From the NCBI GenBank assembly GCA_034766995.1, contig CM068316.1:19061590-19125589 (forward strand): a stretch of DNA of 64,000 nucleotides, in the 5' to 3' direction. Below, piece after piece: positions 62,101 through 64,000 of the stretch. Numbering within the stretch: position 1 is the stretch's first letter; every line of letters begins with the position of its first letter. The stretch is from Acanthacorydalis orientalis. Lineage: Eukaryota; Arthropoda; Insecta; Megaloptera; Corydalidae. Made by a program: the position numbers and the translations under genes. Under the pieces are notes generated by a model. It did no database searches, was not told where the DNA came from, and saw only the letters and a program-made list of their open reading frames with translations.

Positions 62101-62574
62101 ATTTTACTGAATAATATTATAATGATTTTTATTAGGTGATGAATAGTTTTTCTGAAGTTAGAACTACAATATTTAATTTAATTTTAAAACGTTTTATTTC
62201 TAAGTTTGATTGTAAGTTGTATTTTTCTATATTCTGATTTCAGATCAAAATGTTGAGAATAAGTTTGTTTACATAAAAAGTTTGTACAACACGAAACTAA
62301 TTAATTTATCCATACTTTATTTGAGAAATATGTATAATCAGCTCTAAGACACAATCAAAAACGTATTGAGCACAAATAAACATCTAAATGTTGAAAACAT
62401 TTACAAAGCAATTTTTCTCTAACTTGACAAACCATAAAAATTTTGTTGAAAAATATTCTATAAAAGATTGTTGGTTATATGTATTTTGATGGCAATGCAA
62501 TCATCTTCAGGGCGACAAGAAACAAAAAAATTGAAATTTTTAAAATCGAATCTTTTTTATATATTTATAATTCT

Positions 62575-63240
62575 TATGCGGGTAACACCGTATAACGAGG
62601 AATTCTTACAATACGGTTTCGCTTTAACATGGTTCGAAAATAGATGGAAATCCCTGTAAAACACGGCATTCTTACAACACTGTTTCGCTCAAATACGATT
62701 TGAGAAATGGGTGAATTTGGTAGAAATGGTATTTGAGATAAACCAAATTAATTCAGAGAACGATAGTACGGATGGAAACGCTGAAGTTCAAAATTTTATC
62801 TTAAAAAGCATACAGGAAGGCATAAACTTAGTGGAAAAATTAGAGTTCTATTTTCTAATTGCAGATGCTTCCACTGAAAGAAGTGCAAAATTTAAGAGAA
62901 CTTTACAAATGCTTAGCTCCATACCACAAAATTTTTAAAGGTCTCTTAAAAAAAAGAAGAGGGTATTTTTTCAGAAAGAAAATGTCCTCGTTTAATGGTG
63001 TTTAGTAGTGATGAAGAAGAAAACGTTACAAAATATTAATATGTAATACTTTTGATCAATTGTTGATTGTTTTAAGTAACATATTTCTTTTAGACATAAA
63101 AAGAAAATCGTATAGTTTTGTTTATTTTTGGAACCTAACTGTGTTTTTTGTACTAGTTATTTGTTCCGTATAACACGAATTCGCATAACACTGAATTTTT
63201 AAGAACCTAAAGACCGTATTATAAGGGGTTACTTGTATTA
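62575..63240 (+). mobile_element. Tigger/pogo-like element fragment
   Basis: The left part has CGTATAACGAGGAATTCTTA and CGGTTTCGCT words repeated twice (ACACGGCATTCTTACAACAC). The right end reads CCGTATTATAAGGGGTTACT followed by TGTATT, a Tigger-like terminus. In between, 62711-62938 encodes 75 residues (FEINQINSENDSTDGNAEVQ, then LEFYFLIADAS) like the C-terminal tail of CENP-B-type transposases. The left end is not well defined. Confidence 0.6.
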
Positions 63241-63260
63241 AGATTGTTACTTAACACATA

Positions 63261-64000
63261 CGAGGTGTGGTCAAAAAGTAACGAGAATTTTTAAATTTCG
63301 CGGGTTTGAAGAGTCCGTTTGTCAATTTTTTTTTATTATGTTGGTACACATGTCCCTACAGTATAAAAAAATTTTCAGCTGTTTTCATTGTTTACTTTTT
63401 AAGTGGCAGCCGCTAAGGTAAGACGTGTTTTTTGAGCTCGGCGATTTTTGTTCATTAAAAAAAGTGGATCAAAGAATTTGTATTAAGTTTTGCGTAAAAA
63501 ATGAAATAAAGTTCAACAAAGTGTGTGAAATGTTAAGAAAGGCCTATGGGGACTCTACTATGAGTAAACCAAGAATTTATGAGTGGTATAAACGTTTTTC
63601 AGACGGTCGTGAAAGCGTCGAACATGATGATCGTTCTGGGCGCCCTAACAGTTCAATTAATGAGGATGACGCCGAGGAAGTTAAGCAAATGATTTTAAAA
63701 GATCGACGAATCTCTATCAGAGAAGTCGCTGATGATATTGGTATATCATATGGATCATGTCAAGCAATTTTCACTGACGTTTTAGGCATGACACGTGTGG
63801 CAGCCAAATTCGTCCCAAAATTGTTGAATTTTGATCAAAAACAACATCGAGTAGATGTCTCCGAAGAATTGCTGAATAAAGCCAATAACGATCCAGAATT
63901 TATGAATTGCATCATATCTGGTGACGAAACATGGGCTTATGGGTATGACGTTGAAACCAAGGCACAATCATCGCAATGGAAGCTGCCTGGTGAGCCAAGA
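63261..64000 (+). mobile_element. mariner family G, runs off the window
   Basis: Starts CGAGGTGTGGTCAAAAAGTA after TA. The transposase frame is open from about 63455 to the window edge without stop: VDQRICIKFC, then EWYKRFSDGRESVEHDDRSG, VPKLLNFDQKQHRVD and CIISGDETWAYGYD, with the first catalytic Asp in GDET. There is no ATG at the expected start; the codon before KKVDQR is TTA at 63455-63457, so the start may be mutated. The right half is not visible. Confidence 0.88.

Overview
This 64 kb window looks like AT-rich insect nuclear DNA, most likely hymenopteran, although the species cannot be fixed from sequence alone. The evidence is multi-exon genes with GT-AG introns, insect-type orthologues, very many (TA)n microsatellites, and a dense load of Tc1/mariner, pogo/Tigger and piggyBac transposons plus an R2 retrotransposon. 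I found no tRNA gene, CRISPR array or prokaryotic operon.

Genes, left to right: a GABARAP/Atg8a autophagy modifier (+, 3 exons, 843-2372); replication factor C subunit 4 (-, 7 exons, 7034-9221); ribosomal protein eL22 (-, 3 exons, 11460-12408) with a likely 5'TOP start; the SLC35F6-type transporter (+, 8 exons, 13430-15482); and the pair-rule Pax gene paired (prd, -, five recognised exons from 47678 to 22727; the N-terminal exon was not found and may lie beyond the window). The four left-hand genes are housekeeping genes and fairly compact. prd spreads over at least 25 kb because its introns are filled with transposons. I reconstructed the exons by hand from splice sites and reading phase, and all five models keep frame throughout.

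Between GABARAP and RFC4 lies the most striking structure. A piggyBac-like element (2844-6602, TTAA plus a 10 bp terminal repeat at both ends) contains about 105 bp of 28S rRNA gene. This runs exactly to the R2 target site and is followed directly by the 5' end of a decayed, 3'-truncated R2 retrotransposon. A piece of the rDNA array therefore sits in unique chromosomal DNA inside a DNA transposon.

Between 9.3 and 10.8 kb is a cluster of related inverted-repeat units, including a TA-flanked MITE. From 16.9 to 21.7 kb there is a Tigger-type MITE split by a piggyBac with perfect 20 bp ends, a Tc1-like transposase remnant, a second MITE and a solo LTR with a 5 bp target duplication.

From 22.7 to 47.7 kb, prd exons alternate with at least ten element copies: mariner families A to E, two piggyBacs, an RTE-type LINE fragment and a Tigger. 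From 47.7 to 64 kb there is no exon I can support. That part holds two inverted copies of a CCAAT-box-bearing repeat, a hAT-like MITE, a perfect-TIR MITE, more mariners, piggyBac and Tigger pieces, and long TA arrays. A mariner with an open frame runs off the right edge.
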